From NCBI RefSeq assembly GCF_013409625.1, contig NZ_JACCBF010000001.1, forward strand, positions 1,546,001 to 1,610,000: DNA of 64,000 nt, in the 5' to 3' direction. Each line of letters begins with the position of its first letter. Within the stretch, counting starts at the first letter, position 1. Position numbers and translations under genes: made by a program. This stretch comes from Nocardioides kongjuensis (GTDB lineage: Bacteria > Actinomycetota > Actinomycetes > Propionibacteriales > Nocardioidaceae). The notes under the pieces are model-generated. The model had not been told where the DNA came from. It was given only the letters and a program-made list of their open reading frames with translations, and did no database searches. This document shows, one piece after another, positions 32,983-44,329 of the stretch.

Positions 32983-32990
32983 CCAGGTCG
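32952..32990. terminator. Bidirectional terminator hairpin
   Basis: CGACCTGGTCAGCC and GGCTGACCAGGTCG form a perfect 14-bp stem with an 11-nt loop. It includes the YbdK stop (32980-32982) and lies before the opposing small membrane-protein stop at 32997. Confidence 0.75.
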
Positions 32991-32996
32991 GGGGGG

Positions 32997-33149
32997 TCAG
33001 TGGCTGATGCCCCAGATGAAGCCGAAGATGCCGCAGGCGACGCCGAGCCCGACGATCAGCCACAGCGAGATCCAGGCCAGGGAGTGCATCCCGTGCTGGT
33101 AGTGGTTCTCGGAGAAACCGGGGAACTGCTCGGCGTTGATCTCACTCAT
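32997..33149 (-). CDS. Small single-pass membrane protein
   Basis: A 50-aa protein with one TM helix (SLAWISLWLIVGLGVACGIFGF) at the C terminus. The start at 33149 is preceded by AGAAGGA at good spacing; a longer start at 33182 lacks one. The N-terminal part is polar (SEINAEQFPGFSENHYQHGM). No family recognised. Confidence 0.65.
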   Translation of the reverse strand: MSEINAEQFPGFSENHYQHGMHSLAWISLWLIVGLGVACGIFGFIWGISH

Positions 33150-33208
33150 CGCGTCGTCCTTCTGATGATCGGCGTCCTGCACGGAGAAACGCTACTGCAT
33201 CGGCACCA

Positions 33209-33706
33209 TCAGCGATCCTCGGTCTTCTCGACGACGGCGAAGGCCGCGTCGAGGTCGACGTCCCACTCGACGCCGTTGCCGTCACGGACGTCGGCCTCGT
33301 AGGCGACGCCCGGGTCGTCGCTCGCGCCGACCTCGAGGACGGTGCCGCCACCGACGGCGTCCAGCACCGCCTTCTCGACCGATGCCCGCTCCTCGGCGCC
33401 GAGCACCCGGTCGTCCGCGTCGTGGCCCACGACGCGGAGATCGGCGTCGAGCGTGACGTCGACCTCCGTGCCGTCGGGTCGGCGCACCTCGACCTCGTAG
33501 GCCTCGCCGGCGTCGTCGCTCGTCTCGACCGACACGGCGTCGCCGCCCCCGGCGGCCTTCTCGGCTGCAGCGGCAACCCGATCGCGCTCTCCGCCACCGA
33601 CCTCGTCGTCTCCGGAAGCCGCCCACACGGTGCCACCGACGGCCAGGGCGGCCACGGCGACGACGGTGGGGACGAGGAGGCGCTTGCTGCGCAGTGCGGT
33701 GTTCAT
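33209..33706 (-). CDS. Exported PepSY-domain protein
   Basis: A 165-aa protein with signal peptide (LLVPTVVAVAALAVGGTVWA). Two PepSY-like units follow, each with AYEVEVRRPDGTEVDVTLDADLRVV-type strands (the second VAYEADVRDGNGVEWDVDLDAAFAVV). PepSY domains often sit outside the cell near proteases or two-component sensors. It is the last gene after the response regulator and kinase, with its own upstream TTCAG repeats, so it is probably under the same regulator. Confidence 0.8.
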   Translation of the reverse strand: MNTALRSKRLLVPTVVAVAALAVGGTVWAASGDDEVGGGERDRVAAAAEKAAGGGDAVSVETSDDAGEAYEVEVRRPDGTEVDVTLDADLRVVGHDADDRVLGAEERASVEKAVLDAVGGGTVLEVGASDDPGVAYEADVRDGNGVEWDVDLDAAFAVVEKTEDR

Positions 33707-33763
33707 GGATGGGTTCCTTGTCTCTCGGAGGGGATCGTTCGCGCCGACCCTCGCACCCGTCCG

Positions 33764-33789
33764 CTGAACCCTCGCTGAACCCTCCTGAA
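33764..33789 (-). promoter_or_regulatory. TTCAG direct repeats upstream of the PepSY gene
   Basis: On the minus strand TTCAGGAGGG, TTCAGCGAGGG and TTCAGCG follow each other at 10-11 bp. TTCAGCGAGGGTTCAGCG matches the site before the response regulator at 15 of 18 positions. The motif lies about 58 nt before the PepSY start. Confidence 0.65.
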
Positions 33790-33796
33790 GAGGCCT

Positions 33797-35098
33797 TCAG
33801 CCCGGCAGGCGTACGACAAAGCGCGCGCCCCCCAGCGGCGACGAGTCCAGCTCCACCGAGCCGCCGTGGGTGGCCACCACCTCACGCACGATGGCCAGCC
33901 CGAGGCCGCTGCCGCCGGCGTCGCGGCTGCGGGCGTCGTCGAGGCGGCGGAACCGCTCGAAGACCCGCTCGCGCTCGGCCACGGGCACGCCGGGGCCGTC
34001 GTCCTCGACCGTCAGCACGACGCCGTCCGGCTGCTGCCGGACCCCGACCACCACCCGCCGATCGGCGTGCCGGACGGCGTTGTCGAGGAGGTTGCGCACG
34101 ACCTGCGCCAGCGCCACGGCGTCACCGTGGACGCGGCCGGGACCGACGCCCGTGGTGTCGATCTCGGCGGACGGCTCGACGCCGCGGCGGGTGTGGAGCA
34201 GGACGAGGTCGTCGACGTCGACGTCGGTCCGCTGCAGCCCCGGCGCGCCCTCGCCGGCCCGGGCGAGCACGAGCAGCTGGTCGACGAGGACCTGCATCCG
34301 CAACGCCTCCTCCCCCACGGTGGCCGCGAGCTCGCCCTCGGGAAGGGCGCCGGGGTGGGCCTGCGCGACCTCGGCGGCCTGGCGCAGGCTGGCCACCGGG
34401 GAGCGCAGCTCGTGGCTGGCGTCGGCGACGAACTGCTGCTGGCGGTCACTGGCCGCCTGCAGCCGGCCGAGCATCTGGTTCATGGTCCGGGCCAGCCGGC
34501 CGATCTCGTCCTTGCCCGCCGGGACCGGCACGCGGCGCTCGAGGCTGGACCCGCTGATCCGCTCGACCTCGGTGCGGATCCGCTCGACGGGGCGCAGCGC
34601 ACGCCCGACGACCAGCCAGGTCGTCGCGGCCACGACCAGCAACAGCAGCGGGACCCCGACGAGGAGCGGGACCGCCAGGGCTGCGGTCGTCTCGTCGAGG
34701 TCCTCCAGCGAGACTGCGACAGTGACGACCCCGTCGGCTGCCGTGTCCTCGGTGACGACCAGGTAGCGGTGCTCGCCACCGCGCAGGGCGACCGTCTCGC
34801 CGTCGGCCGGCGGGATGCTGCCGCTCAGCGACCTCGACGCCGCGAGGACCTGCCCGTCCGCGCCCGAGACCTGCCAGACCACGTCGTCGGGCTCGTCGTC
34901 GGGCTCGTCGTCGGGCTCGCCCGGCGCGGGGAGGCGTCCGGCGTCGACCTGGGCCACGAGGTCGCCCGCGCGGTGCTCGGCCGTGGTCTCGGCCGCATCT
35001 CGCAACGACGAGCGCACCGCCAGGACCAGGAGCACGGCGGCGACGACGAGCGCCACCGCCACGACGAGGACGGCCGCGAGCGTCGTACGCGACCGCAC
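33797..35098 (-). CDS. Two-component sensor histidine kinase
   Basis: A 433-aa kinase. TM1 (VVAVALVVAAVLLVLAV), an extracytoplasmic sensor of about 130 residues, TM2 (LLVGVPLLLLVVAATTWLVVG), HAMP, then HisKA with the phospho-acceptor His in ASHELRSPVASL, and an ATPase with NLLDNAVRHAD, DDGPGVP and GGSGLGLAIVREV. The sensor holds a DDEP triplicate from three 12-bp repeats (34883-34918). GTG start one base after the response-regulator stop. Likely a periplasmic stress or envelope sensor. Confidence 0.9.
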   Translation of the reverse strand: MRSRTTLAAVLVVAVALVVAAVLLVLAVRSSLRDAAETTAEHRAGDLVAQVDAGRLPAPGEPDDEPDDEPDDVVWQVSGADGQVLAASRSLSGSIPPADGETVALRGGEHRYLVVTEDTAADGVVTVAVSLEDLDETTAALAVPLLVGVPLLLLVVAATTWLVVGRALRPVERIRTEVERISGSSLERRVPVPAGKDEIGRLARTMNQMLGRLQAASDRQQQFVADASHELRSPVASLRQAAEVAQAHPGALPEGELAATVGEEALRMQVLVDQLLVLARAGEGAPGLQRTDVDVDDLVLLHTRRGVEPSAEIDTTGVGPGRVHGDAVALAQVVRNLLDNAVRHADRRVVVGVRQQPDGVVLTVEDDGPGVPVAERERVFERFRRLDDARSRDAGGSGLGLAIVREVVATHGGSVELDSSPLGGARFVVRLPG

Positions 35099-35099
35099 G

Positions 35100-35777
35100 T
35101 CAGCCTCCGTCGCTCGCGAGCCGGTAGCCGGCACCGCGGAGGGTCTCGATGGCCTCGCGGCCGAAGGGCCGGTCCACCTTGTTGCGCAGGTGGCGCACGT
35201 AGACCTCGACGATGTTGGGGTCGCCCTCGAAGTCGCCGTCCCAGACCGCGTCGAGGATCTGGCGCTTCGAGACGACGTCACCGCGGTGACGGGCGAGGAA
35301 GGCGAGGACCGAGAACTCGCGCGCGGTCAGCGAGATCTCGACGTCCCCGCGATGCACCCGGCGAGCCGCCGGGTCGACGACCAGGTCGCCGACCTCCAGC
35401 GTCGTCGGGCGCTCCCGGGCGCCGCGGCGGGCGACCGCCCGGAGCCGGGCGACGAGGACGGGGAACGAGAACGGCTTGGTCAGGTAGTCGTCGGCCCCGG
35501 TGTCGAGGCCCTCGACCTGGTCCCACTCGCCGTCCTTCGCGGTCAGCATCAGGATGGGGGTCCAGTTGCCCTCCTCGCGCAGGGTCCGGCACACCTGGTA
35601 GCCGTTGATGCCGGGCAGCATCAGGTCGAGCACGATCGCGTCGTACCCGTTCTCACGGGCCAGCCACAGCCCGTCGGTCCCGTCGTGCGCGAGGTCGACC
35701 GCGAAGCCCTCGGCGTCCAGTCCGACCTGCAGCGTACGAGCGAGCCGTCGCTCGTCGTCGACGACCAGGACACGCAT
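35100..35777 (-). CDS. OmpR-family response regulator
   Basis: A 225-aa regulator. The receiver has acidic D7-D8, phosphorylation site D51 in VLDLMLP, and Lys in TKPFSFP. A C-terminal winged helix follows (LEVGDLVVDP, LTAREFSVLAFLARHRGDVVSKRQIL, VEVYVRHLRNKVDR). It is first in the regulator-kinase-PepSY run, with tandem TTCAG repeats about 48 nt upstream of its ATG, so autoregulation is likely. Confidence 0.92.
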   Translation of the reverse strand: MRVLVVDDERRLARTLQVGLDAEGFAVDLAHDGTDGLWLARENGYDAIVLDLMLPGINGYQVCRTLREEGNWTPILMLTAKDGEWDQVEGLDTGADDYLTKPFSFPVLVARLRAVARRGARERPTTLEVGDLVVDPAARRVHRGDVEISLTAREFSVLAFLARHRGDVVSKRQILDAVWDGDFEGDPNIVEVYVRHLRNKVDRPFGREAIETLRGAGYRLASDGG

Positions 35778-35794
35778 GCGACCTCCGGGAAGAC

Positions 35795-35824
35795 GTTCAG
35801 GGTGGCCCCATTCTCACGGAGCCA

Positions 35825-35832
<8 letters not shown>
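35795..35832. terminator. Perfect 12-bp inverted repeat (cyp125 terminator and/or regulator operator)
   Basis: GTTCAGGGTGGC and GCCACCCTGAAC with a 14-nt loop. It lies after the cyp125 stop (minus strand) and before the response-regulator start. The arms contain TTCAG, the same core as the direct repeats. Confidence 0.6.
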
Positions 35833-38427
<2,595 letters not shown>

Positions 38428-38446
38428 CCGGGCCGCGCTGGCCCGG
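38428..38446. terminator. GC-rich hairpin between fadA5 and der
   Basis: CCGGGCC-GCGCT-GGCCCGG, 7-bp stem, 5-nt loop, between convergent genes. It starts just after the fadA5 stop. Confidence 0.55.
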
Positions 38447-38470
38447 GTCACACCCCCCCGGTCCCTCGGG

Positions 38471-39814
38471 TCAGCGCCGGCCGCGCTTCTCGCGCGGCTG
38501 CACCTTGATCTCGATCGGCGTGCCGACGAAGCCGAACTCCTCGCGCAGTCGGCGCTCGATGAACCGCTCGTAGCCCTGGTCGAGCTTGCCGGTGGTGAAC
38601 AGCTTGAACACCGGCGGCGCGCTCTGCACCTGGCTGCCGAACAGGATGCGCGGCTGCTTGCCGCCGCGCACCGGGTGCGGGTGCTCGGCGACGATCCGGC
38701 CGAGGAAGGCGTTGAGCGCGCCGGTGGAGATGCGGGTCTCCCAGCCCTCGATGGCCCGGTCCAGGGCGGGGACCAGCCGGTCGATGTGCCACCCGGTCTT
38801 CGCGGTGATGTTGATCCGCGGCGCCCACTGGACCTGCACGAGGTCGCGGTCGATCTCGCGGTCGAGGTAGTAGCGGCGCTCGGCGTCGACGAGGTCCCAC
38901 TTGTTGAAGGCGATCACGAGCGCCTTGCCGGCCTCGCGGACCTCCTGCAGGATCCGCATGTCCTGCTCGGCGATCGACTCGTTGCCGGCGAGCACGAGGA
39001 CGCACACCTCGGCACGCTCGATCGCGGTCGAGGTGCGCAGCCAGGCGTAGTACTCGTGGCCGGAGGCCTCCTTGACCCGCTTGCGGATGCCGGCGGTGTC
39101 GATGAAGCGCCACTCGCGGCCGCCGAGCTCGACCAGCTCGTCGACCGGGTCGACCGTCGTACCGGCGACGTTGTCGACGACGACCCGCTCCTCGCCGGCG
39201 AGCTTGTTGAGCAGCGAGGACTTGCCGACGTTGGGGCGTCCGACGATGGCGATCCGGCGCGGGCCGCCGAGCTCCTCCTCGACCCGGTCCGGCGCCTCCG
39301 GCAGCACCTCGAGCACGGCGTCGAGCAGGTCCCCCGAGCCGCGCCCGTGGAGGGCGGAGACCGCGAACGGCTCGCCGAGACCGAGGTTCCACAGCCCGTG
39401 GGCCTCGGCCTCGGCCCGCTCGTCGTCGACCTTGTTGGCAGCCAGGACGACCGGCTTGCCGGACTTGCGCAGCACCCGGACGACGGCCTCGTCGGCGTCG
39501 GTGATGCCGACCGACGCGTCCACCACGAAGAGCACCGCGTCGGCGAGGGTCACGGCGACCTCGGCCTGCACCTTGATCCGCTCGGCCATGCCGCGCGCAT
39601 CGGGGTCCCAGCCGCCGGTGTCGACGAGCGTGAAGGCCCGTCCGGCCCACTCGGCGTCGTAGGACACACGGTCGCGGGTCACACCGGGGATGTCCTCGAC
39701 GACGGCCTCGCGGCGGCCGAGGATCCGGTTCACCAGGGTCGACTTGCCGACGTTCGGGCGGCCGACGACGGCCAGCACCGGGACCACCCCGGTCGGGGTG
39801 TCTTCACTCATCAC
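38471..39814 (-). CDS. der: Ribosome-assembly GTPase Der (EngA)
   Basis: A 447-aa protein with two GTPase domains and a C-terminal KH-like domain. G1 motifs are GRPNVGKST and [10 protein letters not shown]3 DTGG and DTAG; G4 NKVD and NKWD. It assists 50S subunit assembly. The C terminus ends PREKRGRR. It overlaps the PlsC-like gene by 11 nt and comes last in the cmk-plsC-der run, the usual actinobacterial order. It begins the housekeeping block after the sterol genes. Confidence 0.97.
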   Translation of the reverse strand: MMSEDTPTGVVPVLAVVGRPNVGKSTLVNRILGRREAVVEDIPGVTRDRVSYDAEWAGRAFTLVDTGGWDPDARGMAERIKVQAEVAVTLADAVLFVVDASVGITDADEAVVRVLRKSGKPVVLAANKVDDERAEAEAHGLWNLGLGEPFAVSALHGRGSGDLLDAVLEVLPEAPDRVEEELGGPRRIAIVGRPNVGKSSLLNKLAGEERVVVDNVAGTTVDPVDELVELGGREWRFIDTAGIRKRVKEASGHEYYAWLRTSTAIERAEVCVLVLAGNESIAEQDMRILQEVREAGKALVIAFNKWDLVDAERRYYLDREIDRDLVQVQWAPRINITAKTGWHIDRLVPALDRAIEGWETRISTGALNAFLGRIVAEHPHPVRGGKQPRILFGSQVQSAPPVFKLFTTGKLDQGYERFIERRLREEFGFVGTPIEIKVQPREKRGRR

Positions 39815-40538
39815 GTTCTCCTTGCGGGAGCGGTCCGGGCAGGCGCCGCCCCGTCTCGTCCAGGGCTTCGGCCAGCTGCTGCTGCAGGTGGGAGCGCAAC
39901 GCGGCCGAGGTCAGACGGACATTCTCCCGCGTCCGGGGCCACGGAGCCGCATCGACGGCGTACGGCTCCCCCACGACCAGGTCGATCCGGGCCCCCTTGC
40001 GAGGCAGCGAGCTGCTCGATCCGCCGGGTTCCCGCGACCCCAGGAAGGTCAGCGGCACGACGGGTGCCCCCGTCACGAGCGCCAGGTACGCCGCCCCGCC
40101 GTGGAACCGCTCGAGGTCCCCCGGCCCCCGCGTGCCCTCCGGGAACACGCCCACCGCATGCCCCTCGCGCAGCACCCGCAGCGCGATCCGCACGGCAGCG
40201 GGGTCGGTGTGGTCGCGGTCCAGCGGGATCTGCCCCGACGCCCGCAAGAACGGCCCGAGCGGCCCGGAGAACATCTCGACCTTGGTCAGCGCGTGCACCG
40301 GCCGCGGCGCGAAGATCGCCATCAGCGGACCGTCGATGAGCCCGATGTGGTTGCCCGCGACCACCGCCGCGCCGTGGGCCGGGAACCGCTCGGGGTGGTG
40401 CACCCGGACGTCGTACCGGCGGCGGATCAGCCAGCGCGACGTACGCCGTCCGCGGACGAGCAGACCACGCGCGGGCATCGCGACCGCGTCGCTGCGCGGG
40501 CGCTGGGTGTGCGCGCTCACACGCGCTCCCGCGCTCAC
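39804..40538 (-). CDS. 1-acyl-sn-glycerol-3-phosphate acyltransferase-like (PlsC family)
   Basis: A 244-aa acyltransferase. [11 protein letters not shown] carries a variant of the usual HxxxxD motif (NHIGLID), [20 protein letters not shown] the second site, and VVPLTFLG the third block. Such enzymes put an acyl chain on lysophosphatidate. The start GTG at 40538 overlaps the cmk stop (GTGA); another GTG lies at 40520. It sits between cmk and der. Confidence 0.87.
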   Translation of the reverse strand: MSAGARVSAHTQRPRSDAVAMPARGLLVRGRRTSRWLIRRRYDVRVHHPERFPAHGAAVVAGNHIGLIDGPLMAIFAPRPVHALTKVEMFSGPLGPFLRASGQIPLDRDHTDPAAVRIALRVLREGHAVGVFPEGTRGPGDLERFHGGAAYLALVTGAPVVPLTFLGSREPGGSSSSLPRKGARIDLVVGEPYAVDAAPWPRTRENVRLTSAALRSHLQQQLAEALDETGRRLPGPLPQGERDE

Positions 40539-41224
40539 ACGCGCTCCATCACCAGGCCCACCACGACGTCGACGACCTCGTCGAGGGTCAGCTCGGTCGA
40601 GTCCACGTGGACCGCGCCGTCGGCCATGGTCAGCGGCGCGACCGCCCGGCCGGAGTCGATCTTGTCGCGGGCGAGCAGGGATTCCTGGGTGGCGGCGACG
40701 TCGGCGCCACCGTTCTCCAGGGCGCGCCGCGCGGCGCGCGCCGCCGGGTCTGCGGTCAGGTAGACCTTGACCTCGGCCTGCGGCCACACCACGGAGCCGA
40801 TGTCGCGGCCCTCGACGACGATGCCGCCACGGGGCCCGTCAGCAGGGGCGATCAGCTCGCGCTGGAGCTCGACGAGCCGGGTGCGGACCTCGGGGACGGC
40901 ACTGACGGGCGAGACCGCACCGTTGACCTCGTCGCTGCGGATCTCGACGGAGACGTCGCGGCCGTCGACCGTGATGGTGGGCGCGAGCGGGTCGGTCCCC
41001 GAGACGAGCACGGGCTCGCCGGCGCGCGCGGCGACCGCCGCCGCGTCGTGCACGTCGATGCCCCGGTCGAGCATCCACCACGTGATGGCGCGGTACTGCG
41101 CACCGGTGTCGAGGTAGCGCAGCCCGAGCCGGTCGGCGACCGCACGGCAGGTGCTGGACTTGCCCGAGCCGGAGGTTCCGTCAACAGCGACAACGACATT
41201 CACCGGCACGTTCACGGCCCGCAC
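40535..41224 (-). CDS. cmk: Cytidylate kinase
   Basis: A 229-aa (d)CMP kinase. Walker A is GTSGSGKSS; YLDTGAQYRAITW follows; the CMP-binding insert includes GGIVVEGRDIGSVVWP; and a lid (LTADPAARAARRA) is near the C terminus. It makes CDP/dCDP for nucleic acid synthesis. It is preceded by tyrA with a 1-nt gap and overlaps the PlsC-like gene. Confidence 0.95.
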   Translation of the reverse strand: MRAVNVPVNVVVAVDGTSGSGKSSTCRAVADRLGLRYLDTGAQYRAITWWMLDRGIDVHDAAAVAARAGEPVLVSGTDPLAPTITVDGRDVSVEIRSDEVNGAVSPVSAVPEVRTRLVELQRELIAPADGPRGGIVVEGRDIGSVVWPQAEVKVYLTADPAARAARRALENGGADVAATQESLLARDKIDSGRAVAPLTMADGAVHVDSTELTLDEVVDVVVGLVMERV

Positions 41225-41225
41225 C

Positions 41226-42311
41226 TTACCGGTGGGTCACCCAGCCCCTCGACTCCAGAGCGGCCCGCAGCTCCTCCGCACGACCCACCACCACGTCCAG
41301 CTCGACCTGACCCACGGGGCGGCCGGGGTCGTGGTCGATCCGCACGTCCTCGATGTTGACGCCGCTGTCGCCGGCATCCGAGAACAGCCGCGCGAGCCCG
41401 CCGGGCTGGTCGGGGAGCGCCACCCGGACGGCCTCCATCGGGACCGGCGCCGCACCGTGCTTGCCCGGGATGGCGCGGGTTCCGGCCTGTCCGTAGGCCA
41501 GCAGCGACTCCAGGCCGACCCGGTCACCGCCGGCGACCGCCTCCAGCGCGAGGTCGAGCCGGTCGCGGACCTCGGCCAGCAGGGCGGCGACCGCGGTGGC
41601 GTTGCCACTGATGATCTGGCTGTACAGGTGCGGGTCGCCGCCGGCGACCCGCGTGACATCGCGCACACCGGTGCCCGACAGGGCGAGGTGATCGGCCGAC
41701 GCACCGGCCAGGGTGCCGGCGACGAGGGAGGCCATCAGGTGCGGGACGTGCGACGTGCGCGCCACGGCACGGTCGTGCTCGACCGGGCTGAGGTGCACCG
41801 GCACCGCGCCACACACCAGCGCCAGCGCCTCGACCACACGGGTGGCCGACGAGGTGGCGTCCGGCCCGGGGGTGATCGCCCACGGGCGGCCGTCGAAGAG
41901 CTCGGCGTTGGCCGAGAGCGGCCCCGAGTGCTCGGTGCCGGCCATCGGGTGGCTGCCGACGTACCTGCTGACCGCCGGGTGTCCGGACACCGCGGCCAGC
42001 GGCCCCGCCTTGACGCTGCCGACGTCGGTGACGACCGTGTCCGGCCCGACGCTGTCGAGGACCTGGTTGATCACGGTGCCGAGTGCGTCCGGGGGTACGG
42101 CGACCACGACCAGCTGCGGGACGTCCTCCGCCGTGCGTGCCCGGCCGGCGCCGAGCCCGGTCGCGGTACGCACGTGGTCGGACGTGGTGTCGGTCAGCAG
42201 CACCTCGAGCCCCGCGCGGCGGCAGGCCAGCGCGATCGAGGTGCCGATCAGGCCGGTCCCGACGATCTCGACCGGGCCCGTGAGCAGACTCGTCAGACTC
42301 GTCTCAGACAC
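41226..42311 (-). CDS. tyrA: Prephenate dehydrogenase
   Basis: A 361-aa enzyme for tyrosine synthesis (prephenate to 4-hydroxyphenylpyruvate). Rossmann motif IVGTGLIGTSIALACRRAG, then DVGSVK, GSHPMAGTEHSG (active-site His), HDRAVARTSHVPHL, and a C-terminal ACT-like domain (VRVALPDQPGGLARLFSDAGDSGVNIEDVRID) that may bind Tyr for feedback. It lies between rluB and cmk, a common actinobacterial arrangement. Confidence 0.93.
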   Translation of the reverse strand: MSETSLTSLLTGPVEIVGTGLIGTSIALACRRAGLEVLLTDTTSDHVRTATGLGAGRARTAEDVPQLVVVAVPPDALGTVINQVLDSVGPDTVVTDVGSVKAGPLAAVSGHPAVSRYVGSHPMAGTEHSGPLSANAELFDGRPWAITPGPDATSSATRVVEALALVCGAVPVHLSPVEHDRAVARTSHVPHLMASLVAGTLAGASADHLALSGTGVRDVTRVAGGDPHLYSQIISGNATAVAALLAEVRDRLDLALEAVAGGDRVGLESLLAYGQAGTRAIPGKHGAAPVPMEAVRVALPDQPGGLARLFSDAGDSGVNIEDVRIDHDPGRPVGQVELDVVVGRAEELRAALESRGWVTHR

Positions 42312-42329
42312 GCACGACAGGTTAGGGGA

Positions 42330-42743
42330 TCAGGCTCGGTCCTCGGCGCCGGGCTGGTAGGACCCGAAGGACCAGTGGTTGCCCTCGGGGTCCCGCACGC
42401 TGCCACCACGGCCGCCGTAGTCCTGGTCGACCATCGGGCGCTCCACGCTCGCGCCGGCCGCGACCGCCGCGTCGAAGACCGCGTCGGGGTCGTCGGTGAC
42501 GAGGTAGACGGCGGCGCTGCCCGCGGGCTGGAGCGGGGCGTCGGGCCGCACGGCGCCGAACATGATCCCGCCACCGCCGGGCCACAGCCACTCGGCGTGG
42601 ACCACGGTGCCGCGCTCGTCGCGGTGGCTGGCGTGCTCGACGAAGCCGATCGCCCGCAGCCACGAGGTCATCGTCCCGGTGTCGCGGAACTGCATCGCGG
42701 CCCAGAGGCGGACTGTTGCTGCGGAGCGTGCTGTCGTTGTCAT
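42330..42743 (-). CDS. VOC-family (glyoxalase/bleomycin-resistance fold) protein
   Basis: A 137-aa protein with the two beta-alpha-beta3 units of the VOC fold: the first has TMTSWLRAIGFVEH and HAEWLWPGGGGIMFG; the second VYLVTDDPDAVFDAAVAAGA and RDPEGNHWSFG. The start overlaps the AraC stop (ATGA), so it is made with that regulator. The substrate is unknown; the regulator may control it, which is inference. Confidence 0.8.
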   Translation of the reverse strand: MTTTARSAATVRLWAAMQFRDTGTMTSWLRAIGFVEHASHRDERGTVVHAEWLWPGGGGIMFGAVRPDAPLQPAGSAAVYLVTDDPDAVFDAAVAAGASVERPMVDQDYGGRGGSVRDPEGNHWSFGSYQPGAEDRA

Positions 42744-43561
42744 GCCTGCGAGCCTGCTCCCCCGTCGTCCCCGTGGTCTTGGACGAACGGGAACTCCTCG
42801 CGCAGCCAGGTCGTCGGCGTGCAGCCGGCCAGCGCGGTCCACTCGCGGGTCAGGTGCGCCTGGTCGGCGTACCCGCAGGTGGCCGCGACCTCGGCCAGCG
42901 GTCGCCGCCCCAGGACCTGCCGCGTCGTCTCCAGCCGCGCGACCCGCTGGAACGCCTTGGGCGCCAACCCGCACTCGGCCCGGACCAGCGTCCCGAGCCG
43001 GCGCCGGCTGTAGCCGACCTCATCGGCCACGTCCGCCACCCGCGCACCCGCGGTGAGCAGGGCGAGGGCGTGCGCCACCTCCGCCTGCGGCGCCGGGTCT
43101 CCCCCGCGCGCGGCCAGAGCGGCGAGGGTCCGGTCGACCAGACCGACCCGCGCCGACCAGGACCCGAGCGTGTGCAGCCGCTCCGGCAGCTGCCGCAGCG
43201 CCGGGGGTACGGCGGCCTCGTCGAGGTCGGTCAACGCCCCGGACAGGTCCGCGGCCGGACGCCCGAGCAGCACCCGGACGCCCTCAACGCTCAGCGCCAG
43301 CTGCACGCCGCGTTGCGAGCCGTCGTGGTGGATGGCCGCCGGCTCGGTGTGCAGCCCCGACAGCGAGGCCCAGGCCGCGTGCATCGTCGCCGGCCGACCC
43401 GCCCACGACACCCGCAACGGGTCGTCGAGCGGGAGGACAAGGGTGATCGTCGTCGACGGCAGTCCGCGGTGGACGCCGGGCGCGCCGAAGTCGACGTCGT
43501 ACGGGATCCGTGCGACGACATACCTCCGCAGGGCGGCGGGGACCGGTGGGACCGGAATCAC
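42740..43561 (-). CDS. AraC-family transcriptional regulator
   Basis: A 273-aa regulator with a C-terminal double helix-turn-helix: VADVADEVGYSRRRLGTLVRAECGLAPKAFQRVARLE, then LAEVAATCGYADQAHLTREWTALAGCTPTTW. The N-terminal part is a sensing domain with no clear class. The stop overlaps the VOC gene. The pair interrupts the usual rluB-to-tyrA order, so it may be a later insertion. Confidence 0.88.
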   Translation of the reverse strand: MIPVPPVPAALRRYVVARIPYDVDFGAPGVHRGLPSTTITLVLPLDDPLRVSWAGRPATMHAAWASLSGLHTEPAAIHHDGSQRGVQLALSVEGVRVLLGRPAADLSGALTDLDEAAVPPALRQLPERLHTLGSWSARVGLVDRTLAALAARGGDPAPQAEVAHALALLTAGARVADVADEVGYSRRRLGTLVRAECGLAPKAFQRVARLETTRQVLGRRPLAEVAATCGYADQAHLTREWTALAGCTPTTWLREEFPFVQDHGDDGGAGSQA

Positions 43562-43576
43562 CCGACCACGGTAGGT

Positions 43577-44329
43577 CTAGAGACCGACCAGCTCCAGCAG
43601 CTGGCCGAGCTCGTCGTCGGACAGCTCCCGCAGCCTCCCGCCAGCCAGCGTGCCGAGCTCGATCGGCCCGAACTTCGTCCGGCTCAGCTGGCGCACCGGG
43701 TGCCCGACCTGGTCGAGCAGGCGGCGCACGATCCGGTTGCGGCCCTCGTGGATGACCAGCTCGATGATCGACTTGTCGGCCGACGTGTCGATCACGCGCG
43801 CGCGGCGTACCTCCACCGGGCCGTCGTCCAGCGTCACGCCGGCGAGCAGCTCGGCGACGGTGCCCTTGCTGAGCCGGCCGGCGACCTCGGCGACGTAGGT
43901 CTTCTCGACCTCGAACGACGGGTGCGCCATCCGGTGCGCGAAGTCACCGTCGTTGGTCAGCAGCAGCAGGCCCGAGGTGTCGGTGTCGAGCCGACCCACG
44001 TGGAAGAGCCGCTCCGGGCGGTCGGCCACCAGGTCCGAGAGGGTACGACGCCCCTGCGGGTCGGACATCGTCGACACGACACCACGCGGCTTGTTGAGCA
44101 CGAGGTAGACGTGGTCGGAGATCGGGGGCAGCCGCTTGCCGGACACCTTGATCACCGCGGTCCGCGGGTCGACCTTGGTGCCGAGCCGGGTGACGACCTC
44201 GCCGTCCACCTCGACCTCGCCCTCGAGCATCAGCTCCTCGCAGCGGCGACGCGAGGCGACGCCGGACTGGGCCAGCAGCTTCTGCAGGCGGATCTGGCCG
44301 TCGTCGTCGACGGCGATCTCACGCGTCAT
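43577..44329 (-). CDS. rluB: Pseudouridine synthase (RluB/RsuA family)
   Basis: A 250-aa enzyme that makes pseudouridine in rRNA. An N-terminal S4 domain (RLQKLLAQSGVASRRRCEELMLEG) comes first, then the catalytic core with LNKPRG, the Asp site in HVGRLDTDTSGLLLLTNDGD, and IHEGRNRIVRRLL. The start at 44329 overlaps the scpB stop by 11 nt. It follows scpA-scpB as in many Gram-positives. Confidence 0.93.
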   Translation of the reverse strand: MTREIAVDDDGQIRLQKLLAQSGVASRRRCEELMLEGEVEVDGEVVTRLGTKVDPRTAVIKVSGKRLPPISDHVYLVLNKPRGVVSTMSDPQGRRTLSDLVADRPERLFHVGRLDTDTSGLLLLTNDGDFAHRMAHPSFEVEKTYVAEVAGRLSKGTVAELLAGVTLDDGPVEVRRARVIDTSADKSIIELVIHEGRNRIVRRLLDQVGHPVRQLSRTKFGPIELGTLAGGRLRELSDDELGQLLELVGL

